Assembly (NCBI GenBank): GCA_020633315.1
Contig: JACKDV010000001.1
Coordinates: forward strand, 372,001-436,000
DNA from: Myxococcales bacterium
Lineage (GTDB): Bacteria; Myxococcota_A; Polyangia; Nannocystales; Nannocystaceae
Direction: 5' to 3'
Length of the DNA stretch: 64,000 nt
The notes under the pieces: model-generated
Told to the model about the DNA's origin: nothing
The model's database searches: none
The model's input: only the letters and a program-made list of their open reading frames with translations
Shown here: positions 1 to 13,657 of the stretch, piece by piece
How positions within the stretch are numbered: the stretch's first letter is position 1
Layout of the letters: every line of letters starts with the position of its first letter
Made by a program: the position numbers and the translations under genes

Positions 1-1038
1 GGTGTGGCTCTCCACGTCGCGCGGCGACAGTCGCAGGGCCTCGGCCCACGCCTTGCTGGGATCGATGCCTGCGGTCTCCTGCGCCTGCGCCAGCGTGCGC
101 CAGGCCGCGGCCTCGGTGCCGTGATCGGCAAGCCAGGTGGTCAAGCGCGTCACCAGCAGCTCGGTCGTGCCGGCGCGCTGATGGGCGTCGGCGAGCTGAT
201 CCCACCAGCTCGCCCGCAGCCCTCGCGAGCCGTGGCTGGGCGACTCGAGCATCGACCACAGCAGCTGTGCCGCGCCGCTGGGGTTGTCGGTGGCCAGGCG
301 GGCCCGCGCTCGCTCGGCGCTCAGCTCGTCGCGATCGTGGGCGCCGCTCTTGGCGATCGCTCGCTCGTAGGCCTCGTCGGCGAGCATCCCCTCGCCCGCT
401 CGCGACGCGGCGCGGGCCAGCCGCAGCTGGGCCGCGGCCTGATCGGGATGCTCGCTGACCAGGGTGCGCGCCAGCTCGAGCGCCTGCTCGTGCAGGTCGC
501 CGCGCTCGGCCATCGCATGGGCCCGCTCGAGCAGCTGATCGCGAGCCGGGCCCTTCTTGGTCGCCTCGGCCCGGGCCACCAGCGCCGTGGCGGCGGCCCG
601 ATGATCCGACGCGGCCTCGAGCCACTCGATCCGCTGCTCGAAGACCTTCGACGACAGTCGCCCGGCGCGGGGCTCCACCTTGGCCAGCGCGGCCGCGGCC
701 GCGGCCGGATCGCCCTCGGCCGCGAGCACCCGCGCCTCGAGGATCTGCAGCGACACATCGCTCGGTCGGCTCTCGCGAGCCTTGCGAATGCGCGTGGCCA
801 GGCTGCGAAAGCCGACCGCCTTGGTCAGCGCGCGCCACTGGGCCTGGTCGAAGGGATTGCGCTCGAGCTTGGCCATGCGCTGGCTCACGAGCGCGGGGTC
901 GTCCTTGCGCCGCTCGAGCGACCAGTCATCGCCCGGGGCCGCGTGCCCCTCGATCGACAGGCCCCCCAGGCTCAGCCCCACGGCCAGCGCCAGCAGCCCA
1001 TCGAGGATGCGGCGAGAGCGCGGGGCGGGGAGCGGCAC
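1..1038 (-). CDS. Secreted TPR-repeat protein, 3' end beyond window
   Basis: The minus-strand frame is open for 346 codons from a GTG at 1038 and runs off the left edge, so the C-terminus is missing. The N-terminus has a basic stretch followed by a hydrophobic segment (ILDGLLALAVGLSLGGL) ending near EGHAAPG, which looks like a signal peptide. The rest is helical and Ala/Leu/Arg-rich with repeats of about 34 residues (for example LEARVLAAEGDPAAAAAAL and LRLARAASRAGEGMLADEAY), the usual look of tetratricopeptide repeats. TPR proteins are protein-interaction scaffolds; no enzyme motif is visible. The GTG is chosen because a TAGACT -10 box lies 7 bases upstream. The specific role is unknown. Confidence 0.75.
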   Translation of the reverse strand, partial: MPLPAPRSRRILDGLLALAVGLSLGGLSIEGHAAPGDDWSLERRKDDPALVSQRMAKLERNPFDQAQWRALTKAVGFRSLATRIRKARESRPSDVSLQILEARVLAAEGDPAAAAAALAKVEPRAGRLSSKVFEQRIEWLEAASDHRAAATALVARAEATKKGPARDQLLERAHAMAERGDLHEQALELARTLVSEHPDQAAAQLRLARAASRAGEGMLADEAYERAIAKSGAHDRDELSAERARARLATDNPSGAAQLLWSMLESPSHGSRGLRASWWDQLADAHQRAGTTELLVTRLTTWLADHGTEAAAWRTLAQAQETAGIDPSKAWAEALRLSPRDVESHT

Positions 1039-1045
1039 GGAACCA

Positions 1046-1051
1046 AGTCTA
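1046..1051 (-). promoter_or_regulatory. -10 box (TAGACT) of the TPR gene, leaderless type
   Basis: On the minus strand TAGACT is followed by 7 bases and then the GTG at 1038. A start of transcription 6-8 bases after a -10 box would fall on the start codon. No convincing -35 box is visible. Confidence 0.45.
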
Positions 1052-1234
1052 GCAGGTCCTTCGTGGCGTCTCGGGCTGGATCCCGGCGAGGAGGGGCGGC
1101 GTCGAGGTCGCGCGCGGGCCATCGCCCTGGTGACACGCACGAGCGCGGAGGTCGATGCCCGAAGGGCCGCATTTGGCCGCGGCGGGGGCTCCCGGCGGTG
1201 GAGCGAGCCCACGGCGCAGGGGGCGAGCGGAGCC

Positions 1235-1262
1235 TTGACGCCACGTGGCCAGGACCTAGAGT
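1235..1262 (+). promoter_or_regulatory. Sigma-70-type promoter of fmdB-like/folD operon
   Basis: TTGACG at 1235-1240 and TAGAGT at 1257-1262 are separated by 16 bases, a near-consensus housekeeping promoter. The ATG of the zinc-ribbon gene follows 17 bases after the -10 box. Confidence 0.65.
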
Positions 1263-1279
1263 GCCCCGCGCGAGGTCCC

Positions 1280-1660
1280 ATGCCCATCTACGTCTATGAG
1301 TGCCAAGACTGCGGCGCAGAGGAGGAGCACATCCAGCGCTTCTCCGATCCGCCGCTCACCGAGTGCTCCGCCTGTGGCGGCCGTCTGCACAAGCAGGTGA
1401 CCTCGGCCGCGTTCCACCTCAAGGGTGGCGGCTGGTACAAGGACGGCTACGCCAGCAACAAGCCCGGCAAGTCCGGGGGCTCCGATGCCTCGAGCGGCTC
1501 GAGCGGCTCGGGGAGCTCGAGCGGGTCGAGCAGCTCGTCGGGCTCGAGCTCGAGCGGATCGAGCTCGAGCGGGTCGAGCAGCTCGAGCGGGTCGAGCAGC
1601 TCGTCGGGCTCCGGCTCCTCGTCCTCCTCGGGCTCGAGCGCATCGGCGGCCGCGGAATGA
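1280..1660 (+). CDS. FmdB-family zinc-ribbon protein with Ser-rich tail
   Basis: This 126-residue protein starts MPIYVYECQDCG and has two CxxC pairs (C8/C11, then ECSAC), the zinc ribbon of the FmdB/CxxC_CxxC_SSSS family of putative regulatory proteins. Residues after about 65 are almost entirely Ser and Gly, encoded by imperfect repeats of agctcgagcgg type. That tail is typical of the family and probably disordered. The stop overlaps the folD start as ATGA, so the two genes are probably translationally coupled. The ATG at 1280 is chosen because the zinc ribbon begins immediately and a good promoter lies just upstream. The exact function of these proteins is not established. Confidence 0.85.
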   Translation: MPIYVYECQDCGAEEEHIQRFSDPPLTECSACGGRLHKQVTSAAFHLKGGGWYKDGYASNKPGKSGGSDASSGSSGSGSSSGSSSSSGSSSSGSSSSGSSSSSGSSSSSGSGSSSSSGSSASAAAE

Positions 1661-2511
1661 CGGCGGCGCTGATCGACGGCAAGGCGGTCTCGGCCCAGGT
1701 GCTCGAAGAGGTCCGCCAGCGGGTGGCGGCCTGCGTGGCCAAGGGCGTCACGCCCACGCTGGCGGTGGTGTTGGTGGGGGACGATCCCGCGTCCCAGATC
1801 TACGTGCGCAACAAGGGCCGTCGCGCGGCGGAGGTGGGCATCGCCACCCGTGACCACCGGCTGGGCGCCAAGGAGACCACCACCGAGTCGCTGCTGGAGC
1901 TGGTGGCCCAGCTCGATGCCGATCCCGAGGTCGACGGCATCCTGGTGCAGCTCCCGCTGCCCGGCCACATCGACGCGGACGCGGTGCTGCTCGCCATCGA
2001 TCCGGCCAAGGACGTGGATGGCTTCCATCCCGACAACCTCGGTCGCCTCGTGCTCGGCAAGCCGCGCTTCGTGCCCTGCACCCCGGCCGGCTGCATGCGG
2101 CTGCTGCAGGAGGCGGGGGTCGACCCAGCGGGCAAGCGGGCGCTGGTGATCGGGCGCTCGACGATCGTGGGCAAGCCCATGGCGCACCTGCTGCTGGCCG
2201 CCAACGCCACCGTCACCATCGCGCACAGCCGCACCACGAACCTGGCCGAGGAGGTCTCCCGTGCCGACATCGTGGTCGCGGCGGTCGGGCGGGCGCACCT
2301 GGTCCGCGGCGAGTGGATCAAGCCCGGGGCCGCGGTGATCGACGTGGGCATGAACCGCCTCGACACCGGCAAGCTCGCCGGCGACGTCGACTTCGAAGGG
2401 GCACGGCAGCGGGCCGGAGCCATCACGCCGGTGCCCGGCGGGGTGGGGCCCATGACCATCGCGGGCCTGATGGCCAACGTGGTCCGCTCGGCCGAGTCGC
2501 GCGTGGGCTGA
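1657..2511 (+). CDS. folD: Bifunctional methylene-THF dehydrogenase/cyclohydrolase FolD
   Basis: FolD interconverts 5,10-methylene-, 5,10-methenyl- and 10-formyl-tetrahydrofolate in the cytoplasm, making NADPH and formyl donors for purine synthesis. The 284-residue protein is the normal family length. The catalytic Tyr49 and Lys53 (SQIYVRNK) match E. coli Tyr50/Lys54. The folate motif VQLPLPGH, the nucleotide-binding VIGRSTIVGKPMA and the C-terminal PVPGGVGPMTIAGL are all present. The ATG overlaps the stop of the upstream zinc-ribbon gene (ATGA). The last codons and the stop lie inside a perfect 78-bp tandem duplication, which does not alter the protein. PurH and PurN, which use 10-formyl-THF, are encoded elsewhere in this window. 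Confidence 0.97.
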   Translation: MTAALIDGKAVSAQVLEEVRQRVAACVAKGVTPTLAVVLVGDDPASQIYVRNKGRRAAEVGIATRDHRLGAKETTTESLLELVAQLDADPEVDGILVQLPLPGHIDADAVLLAIDPAKDVDGFHPDNLGRLVLGKPRFVPCTPAGCMRLLQEAGVDPAGKRALVIGRSTIVGKPMAHLLLAANATVTIAHSRTTNLAEEVSRADIVVAAVGRAHLVRGEWIKPGAAVIDVGMNRLDTGKLAGDVDFEGARQRAGAITPVPGGVGPMTIAGLMANVVRSAESRVG

Positions 2512-2634
2512 TCGCTCCGCGATCGAGCCGGATCCACCGCGGCCTCGATGGCCGGGGTGGTCCGCTCGGCCGAGTCGCGCGTGGGCTGATCGCTCCGCGA
2601 TCGAGCCGGATCCACCGCGGCCTCGATGGCCGGG
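2479..2634 (+). repeat. Perfect 78-bp tandem duplication spanning the folD stop
   Basis: Copy 1 (2479-2556) and copy 2 (2557-2634) look identical by eye. Copy 1 holds the last folD codons and its TGA; copy 2 repeats that end as untranslated DNA. The unit is flanked by short gatggcc repeats that could have seeded slippage or unequal crossover. No other feature is visible before the PilZ gene stop at 2663. Confidence 0.9.
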
Positions 2635-2662
2635 TGGCCCGTGCGCCGAGCTCGACTGTGGC

Positions 2663-3430
2663 TCAGTCCGTCGGTTCCTCGGGCCAGCGGGCGTGCACCT
2701 CGCTGACCGCCTCGAGCACCTGGTGGCGCAGCTCGCCGTTGTCGATCGGCGTGGGTACCACGCGAGCCAGCGCCGCGGCCTTGGGCCGCAGCTCGTCGTC
2801 GCGGCCGGGGCACAGCGCGATGCGGGGCGGGGGCCGGGGCAGCTCGCCGAGCTCCTCGAGCACCACCATGCCGCGCTCGGGAAAGCGCTCGAGATCCACC
2901 ACGACCAGGTCGGCCTCGCGCAGGGCCGGGGCGAGCTCGGGGGCCAGGCGGTGCTCGTGGGTCTCGCAGGTCAGCAGCGATCGCAGCAGCGCGGCCACGT
3001 GGTGCCAGGCCGCCGGGCGGGCTCCGACCAGGTCCACGCGAAGTGGCACGAAGCGGGCCACGATCGCATCGATGGTATCGCCGAGCACGCCGTCGACGTC
3101 GTGGAAGGCCACGCCCATGCCGGCGGGGCCGCGGTCGGAGTCCGTGCGCCGCACCCAGCGAACCCGCGCCTCGATGGGCAAGGCGCGCTCGCGGCCGGGG
3201 ATCCGCAGCGACAGGGTCAGCACCTCGCCCTTGGCCAGCGGCTCGGGCGTGGGCAAGAACAAGCCGCCCTTCGAGAGGTTGGTGCAGTAGCTGACCAGCA
3301 GGTGCCCCGCATTGCGGTACTCGAGCGGCAGCACCAGCCCGACGCGTAGATCCTTGCGACGACCACGAGGATCGTCGCCGGACGACTCGGCGCCCGCCGC
3401 TTCGTCGTGATTGCCGTCGCCCCCCGACAC
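2663..3430 (-). CDS. PilZ-domain protein with C-terminal receiver-like part
   Basis: The N-terminal half carries a PilZ domain of the myxobacterial type: RRKDLRVGLVLPLEYRN, then TNLSKGGLFLPTPEPL, hydrophobic strands and GMGVAFHDV. PilZ domains usually bind cyclic di-GMP through RxxxR and D/NxSxxG motifs; here the first is RRKDLR and the second NLSKGG, so binding is plausible but not certain. The C-terminal half (about residues 140-255) contains LREADLVVVDLERFPERGMVVLEEL and resembles a degenerate receiver fold. The start is uncertain: GTG codons at 3430, 3457 and 3544 are in frame, and 3430 lies just before the first acidic, domain-proximal residues. The gene is monocistronic and convergent with folD. 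Confidence 0.8.
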   Translation of the reverse strand: MSGGDGNHDEAAGAESSGDDPRGRRKDLRVGLVLPLEYRNAGHLLVSYCTNLSKGGLFLPTPEPLAKGEVLTLSLRIPGRERALPIEARVRWVRRTDSDRGPAGMGVAFHDVDGVLGDTIDAIVARFVPLRVDLVGARPAAWHHVAALLRSLLTCETHEHRLAPELAPALREADLVVVDLERFPERGMVVLEELGELPRPPPRIALCPGRDDELRPKAAALARVVPTPIDNGELRHQVLEAVSEVHARWPEEPTD

Positions 3431-3606
3431 GCCGGGATACAGTCTCGCCGATGACACGCTCCGCTCGCTAGCGCGAGGCGACGATCCTCGGTGAGGATGA
3501 GGGGTTCCCCGATGGGGTCGGACCCCCCAATTCGTTGAAATCACGCCGATAACCGCGCTCGAGGACCCTCGCCGTCCCGACGGGCCCCGGGCCGCCGCGG
3601 GGCGGG

Positions 3607-4560
3607 CTAGCGGGCGTCTCCGAGGATCATCTGCAGCACGCGGTCGAGCTCGTCCAGCGAGGCGTAGGGGATCTCCACCGTGCCCACACCCTTGCTCTTG
3701 CCCTTGGGACGCAGGCGCACCCGCACGCCCAGTCGTCGACGCAGGCGATCCTCCAGCTCCTTGACGATGATCTTGCGGCGCTGCGCATCGTCGTCCACGG
3801 CCTCGTCCTTGGGCGGGGCGTTGTGCTTGCGCACGGCCTGCTCGGTGGCTCGCACGCTCATGCCCGTGCGCAGCACCTCCTTGGCCAGCGCCACGATGTC
3901 GTGCTCGTGCTCCAGCCCCAGCAGGGTGCGGGCGTGCCCCATCGACAGCCGTCCCTCGCGGACCAGCTCCTGCACCTTGTCGGGCAGCCGCAGCAGCCGC
4001 AGGGCGTTGGCGACCGTGCTGCGATCCTTGCCCACGCGCTCGGCGAGCTGCTCCTGCGTCCAGCCGCGCAGCTGCAAGAGCTGTGCGTAGGCCCGCGCCT
4101 CCTCGATGGGGTTGAGGTCGGCGCGCTGGATGTTCTCGACCAGGGCCAGCTCGAGGCGCTCGTCGTCGTCCACCCGGCGCACCACCACCGGCACCTCGTG
4201 CAGCCCGGCCTGCTGCGCCGCTCGCCAGCGCCGCTCGCCGGCCACGATCACGTAGCGCCGCGGCTGTCCGGGCGCGGTGGCCTCGGGGCTGACCACGATC
4301 GGCTGGATGATCCCCTGGGTCTCGATGCTGCGCGCCAGCTCGGAGAGCGCCCCCGCCTCGAAGTGCTTGCGCGGCTGATCGGGCCCGGGCGACAGCGCCT
4401 CGATGGGCACCACCCGCAGGCCGTCGGCGTTGTTGCGGCCTCCGTCGGGAGCCGGGGCCTCTTCGGCGGGCGCGGTCTCGGGGGCGGGCTTGGGGCCGGC
4501 CCCGGGCAACAGCGCGCCCAGGCCCCGCCCGAGCGCGGGTCGTCGCTTGGTGCTGCTCAT
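3607..4560 (-). CDS. parB: Chromosome-partitioning protein ParB
   Basis: ParB binds parS sites, spreads as a CTP-dependent clamp and works with ParA to segregate the replication origin. The 317-residue protein begins MSSTKRRPALGRGLGALLP, the conserved ParB N-terminus that contacts ParA. It has the CTP/nuclease-fold motif VAGERRWRAAQ, the LALVENIQRADLNPIEEA box, a helix-turn-helix (WTQEQLAERVGKDRSTVANALRLL) and a basic C-terminal dimerisation region. The ATG overlaps the parA stop as ATGA, with a GGGAG sequence 5 bases upstream. No parS-like palindrome (consensus core gtttcacgtgaaac) was found in the window by eye. Confidence 0.95.
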   Translation of the reverse strand: MSSTKRRPALGRGLGALLPGAGPKPAPETAPAEEAPAPDGGRNNADGLRVVPIEALSPGPDQPRKHFEAGALSELARSIETQGIIQPIVVSPEATAPGQPRRYVIVAGERRWRAAQQAGLHEVPVVVRRVDDDERLELALVENIQRADLNPIEEARAYAQLLQLRGWTQEQLAERVGKDRSTVANALRLLRLPDKVQELVREGRLSMGHARTLLGLEHEHDIVALAKEVLRTGMSVRATEQAVRKHNAPPKDEAVDDDAQRRKIIVKELEDRLRRRLGVRVRLRPKGKSKGVGTVEIPYASLDELDRVLQMILGDAR

Positions 4561-5399
4561 GCTGCTCCCTTGGCCTCCATGCGCGAGAGCACCTCGCGGG
4601 CCAGCGCCAGGTAGGCCTGCGCGCCCTTGCTCTCGATGTCGTACAGCAGCGCGGGCTTGCCGAAGCTGGGGCTCTCGGACAGCCGGATGTTGATCGGCAC
4701 CACGGTCTCGTAGACCACGTTGCCGAAGTGCTCGCGCACCTCGTTGACCACCTGCTGCGCGAGGTTGGTGCGAGGGTCGTACATGCAGAACACGATGCCC
4801 TCGATGGCCAGCCCGGGGTTGAGGCCGGCCCTGACCGCGTCGATGGTGCCGTGCAGCGCCCCCAGGCCCTCGAGCGAGAAGTACTTGGCCTGCATCGGGA
4901 TGATCACGCGGTCGGCCGCGACCAGGGCGTTGATCGTCAGCAGGCCCAGCGAGGGCGGGCAGTCGAGGATCACGAAGTCCAGCGGCAGGTCCACGCTGCC
5001 GTCGGCGAGCGGGGCGAGGGCGCGTCGCAGCACGGTCTCGCGGCCCTCCACGTTGACCAGCTCCACCTCGGCTCCCGCGAGATCGGCCGAGGCCGGGATC
5101 ACCCACAGCGTGCTCAGCTCGGTGGGGCGCACCACCTCGGCCAGGGCGGCGCCGCCCAGCAGCAGCTCGTAGCTGCCCTGCTGCACGGAGCCGCGAGGGA
5201 AGCCCACCGACGAGCTCGCGTTCGCCTGCGGATCGAGGTCGACCAGCAGCACTCGCTTCTCCCCCGCGGCCAGGCTGGCGGCCAGGTTGACGGCGGTCGT
5301 GGTCTTGCCCTCGCCTCCCTTCTGGTTGCTGATGGCCACGACCCGGGGGCGGGCCCGGGCCCGGGGGGCGCGGCGGGGGGCAGCGGATGCGCTCGGCAC
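4557..5399 (-). CDS. parA: Chromosome-partitioning ATPase ParA
   Basis: This is a Walker-type ATPase that forms nucleoid gradients and moves ParB-parS complexes. It has the deviant Walker A box KGGEGKTTT starting at about residue 27 (signature Lys present), VLLVDLDPQAN, and DFVILDCPPSLG for Walker B. The usual V/T third residue of KGGVGKT is Glu here. The basic Ala/Arg/Pro-rich first 20 residues suit non-specific DNA contact. The GTG at 5399 is preferred because AAGGA sits 8 bases upstream; a GTG at 5417 is also in frame. It overlaps parB by 4 bases and is clearly one operon with it. Confidence 0.94.
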   Translation of the reverse strand: MPSASAAPRRAPRARARPRVVAISNQKGGEGKTTTAVNLAASLAAGEKRVLLVDLDPQANASSSVGFPRGSVQQGSYELLLGGAALAEVVRPTELSTLWVIPASADLAGAEVELVNVEGRETVLRRALAPLADGSVDLPLDFVILDCPPSLGLLTINALVAADRVIIPMQAKYFSLEGLGALHGTIDAVRAGLNPGLAIEGIVFCMYDPRTNLAQQVVNEVREHFGNVVYETVVPINIRLSESPSFGKPALLYDIESKGAQAYLALAREVLSRMEAKGAA

Positions 5400-5504
5400 G
5401 GCGCCAATCCTTACCACTGTCGCGCCGGGGCGGGGCGAGGGGGCGATCGCTTCCGATCCTCTGACTGGCCGTTCAGGGTCGACGAAGACCGGTAAGTTTC
5501 TTGT

Positions 5505-5514
5505 CTACATGTAG
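5505..5514. promoter_or_regulatory. 10-bp palindrome between parAB and the small ORF
   Basis: CTACATGTAG lies in the 286-bp divergent intergenic region 5400-5685. TTGTCT (5501-5506) and TACCTT (5525-5530), 18 bases apart, could form a plus-strand promoter across it. This could be an operator, but nothing else supports that. Confidence 0.25.
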
Positions 5515-5685
5515 GTGTGGAGAATACCTTCCGAGCATCGACGCGGCCCCAATGGGCCCTGGATGCGGGACCAGCCCGCGGATCGTGCCACGGCGCCTCG
5601 TTCTTGCGGCGCTCGGCCGACCCGGGGTCGGCGCCTCTGTCCCTCCCCACACCCCCACGACCGACAGCCGGAGACACGACACCCC

Positions 5686-5861
5686 GTGAGCACCTTCTTC
5701 CGTACCGGGTACACCACCTTCCAGGAGTTCCAGCGCGAGGCCCTCAGCGGCTCGAGCTCCCATCACGAATCGCTGGGCAAGGAGGAGCTCGAGCTCCTCG
5801 AGGAGCTCGAGGCCGACGAGCTGTTCGACGTGGCGCCCCGCCGTCGAATGAGCCGCTGGGA

Positions 5862-5865
<4 letters not shown>
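5686..5865 (+). CDS. Small acidic protein of unknown function
   Basis: The frame gives 59 residues from a GTG, with an aromatic N-terminus (TFFRTGYTTFQEFQ), an acidic Glu/Leu helix (KEELELLEELEADELF) and a basic end (RRRMSRWD). This composition looks like real coding sequence rather than a shadow frame. No known family is recognised. A GGAG sequence at 5670-5673 is a weak candidate ribosome site, about 12 bases before the GTG. The stop overlaps the 3' end of the convergent sigma-54 activator by 4 bases. It is transcribed divergently from parAB. The start codon and even expression are uncertain. Confidence 0.5.
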
Positions 5866-7715
<1,850 letters not shown>

Positions 7716-7776
7716 GGCCCGACCTTAGCAGTCTCGGGTAGATCTCGCACCACGGTCCGTCCCGCGGGCCGCCCGG

Positions 7777-7804
7777 TTGACACGATCCGGCCCGGTGTTA
7801 CCGT
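7777..7804 (+). promoter_or_regulatory. lon promoter
   Basis: A perfect TTGACA (7777-7782) and TACCGT (7799-7804) are spaced 16 bases apart. The lon ATG follows 22 bases later, implying a leader of about 15 nucleotides. No heat-shock operator is apparent. Confidence 0.65.
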
Positions 7805-7826
7805 AGCCGCCGGAAACCCGCTCTAG

Positions 7827-10259
<2,433 letters not shown>

Positions 10260-10490
10260 GCGAGCCGAGGCCGCGGCCCGCCACGCGGTCGGGCGACCGC
10301 TGCCCTCGGAGCGACCGGGGGCAGTCGCCCATGCTGGACGACGAGCGCTCGGCCCCGGCCGGGAGGTGCAGCGAGGGGTCGCGACCCGCTGTGGACGGGC
10401 CCGACCAGGGGCGTCCGGGCATCGTGCATGCCCCCATTCCAGGCCCAGAACCGCCGTTCGAGGCCTCGGGGGCGGGGGCGAGCCGAGGGG
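10260..10490 (+). other. Intergenic region between lon and the dnaK promoter
   Basis: No gene, repeat or convincing hairpin is seen. The stretch is GC-rich and its antisense frames look like shadow ORFs. There is no CIRCE-type inverted repeat. Confidence 0.6.
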
Positions 10491-10518
10491 TTGACTTGCC
10501 CCCCCGTAGCCTTAGGCT
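10491..10518 (+). promoter_or_regulatory. dnaK promoter with long leader
   Basis: TTGACT (10491-10496) and TAGGCT (10513-10518) are spaced 16 bases apart. The predicted leader to the ATG at 10681 is about 155 nucleotides, one of the longest in this window. Such a leader could hold temperature- or translation-dependent control, but no clear structure was identified. Confidence 0.6.
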
Positions 10519-10680
10519 GCGGCGGCCCGGAACACCCGTGCCCTCGTCGGGGATGCGCGGGTCCTCACGATCCAGACCGGACCGTGCACCGCGCTCCGGG
10601 TCACTCCTGCTCTCCTCGACCCCGACCTCCCCCTCGCGACACCTCCTCCGAGCTCGCAAGAAAGGACCCGCAAGCCACCC

Positions 10681-12612
<1,932 letters not shown>

Positions 12613-12635
12613 CCCGGGCTCCGGCTCGCGCTGGT

Positions 12636-12681
12636 CGCGGGGCGTCATCCGGCCGAGCCGGAGGCGCCCCGCGCTCGTTTT
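12636..12681 (+). terminator. Rho-independent terminator after dnaK
   Basis: CGCGGGGCG (12636-12644) pairs with CGCCCCGCG (12665-12673). An inner stem TCCGGC/GCCGGA (12648-12653/12657-12662) closes on a CGA loop. A short T run (12678-12681) follows. Confidence 0.75.
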
Positions 12682-12715
12682 GGGGCCGATTTGGGCTCGG
12701 GCGGGGTCGGCCCGC

Positions 12716-12721
12716 TACACT
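12716..12721 (+). promoter_or_regulatory. -10 box (TACACT) of the MepA-like gene, leaderless type
   Basis: TACACT is followed by 6 bases and the GTG at 12728. TTGGGC at 12691 is a possible but over-spaced -35 box. Confidence 0.5.
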
Positions 12722-12727
12722 GGGTGG

Positions 12728-13633
12728 GTGACGACGGGCGTGGCGAGGCGCAGCGGGAGCCGGGGATGGCGAAGGAGCCTGGCCCTGGTCCTGCCGCTGG
12801 TGCTCGGCCTCGGCTCGTGCGCTGGTCCCAACCTGTGGACCGACGGCACCTCGATCTCCACCGGCAAGACCAGCGGGGGTCGCCTGCGGCAGCCCGCCAA
12901 GCTGCGCAACCGGGGCATCGGCTACACCATCCCCGAGAAGTGGCGAAAGCGGGGCTTTCGCTTCGGCACCGACGAGCTGGTCGAGGCCATCACCCACGCC
13001 GCCGCGCGGGTGCGGGCCCGTCACAAGCGGGCCACGGCTGGCATCGCCGACCTCTCGCCCGAGGCGGGCGGCCCCTCGATGTGGCACAAGAGCCACCAGA
13101 GCGGCCGCGACGTGGATGTGCTGTTCTACACCGACGACGCCTCGGGCAAGCAGCTACCCCCCCCAGAGGAGGACATGATCGTGTTCTCCGGCGAGGGCCT
13201 GCCCATCCAGCCCGCCGAGCTGGGCCCCGAGGGCTACGAGGATCCCGACTGGAAGATCCGGCAGTTCGACAAGCGGGCCAACTGGCTGTTCGTCGAGACC
13301 CTGCTGCGCGACCCCACGATCCGCGTGCAGTGGATCTTCATCTCGAGCCCCCTCAAGGCGCGGCTGCTCGACCATGCGCGGCGCAAGGATCGGCCGCGCT
13401 GGATCGTGGAGTATGCCGATCGGGTGCTCAACCAGCCCGGCGACTCGCTGCCCCACGACAACCACATGCACATCCGCATCTACTGCTCCCGGGCGGACCG
13501 CTTCCACGGCTGCGTGGATCGTGGCCCCGTGTGGCAGCACGAGAAGAAGACCTACAAGTACCACGGCCCCGAGCGCTACGACCCGGTGCTGTGGCGGCAG
13601 CTCGCCGCGATGACCGGCCCCACCGGCGGGTGA
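12728..13633 (+). CDS. MepA-like murein endopeptidase lipoprotein
   Basis: This looks like a penicillin-insensitive murein endopeptidase (peptidase M74, LAS metallopeptidase group), which cuts D-Ala-mDAP cross-links in peptidoglycan. The first His/Asp zinc motif is HKSHQSGRDVDV and the second is HDNHMHIRIYC. The N-terminus is basic, then hydrophobic (LALVLPLVLGLGSC), with a lipobox ending at Cys, so it is probably a lipoprotein anchored in the periplasm. Family members such as E. coli MepA are secreted but not lipidated. The GTG at 12728 is chosen for the signal peptide and the -10 box 6 bases upstream. A kinase gene follows 24 bases downstream. Confidence 0.88.
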   Translation: MTTGVARRSGSRGWRRSLALVLPLVLGLGSCAGPNLWTDGTSISTGKTSGGRLRQPAKLRNRGIGYTIPEKWRKRGFRFGTDELVEAITHAAARVRARHKRATAGIADLSPEAGGPSMWHKSHQSGRDVDVLFYTDDASGKQLPPPEEDMIVFSGEGLPIQPAELGPEGYEDPDWKIRQFDKRANWLFVETLLRDPTIRVQWIFISSPLKARLLDHARRKDRPRWIVEYADRVLNQPGDSLPHDNHMHIRIYCSRADRFHGCVDRGPVWQHEKKTYKYHGPERYDPVLWRQLAAMTGPTGG

Positions 13634-13657
13634 GGGCGCGTCGCCTCCGAGGCCATC

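Noticed and set aside
3600..5700. parS site near parAB
   Set aside because: No gtttcacgtgaaac-like palindrome or close variant seen by eye on either strand.
10260..10680. CIRCE or other heat-shock operator upstream of dnaK
   Set aside because: No ttagcactc-type inverted repeat found; only a standard promoter is visible.
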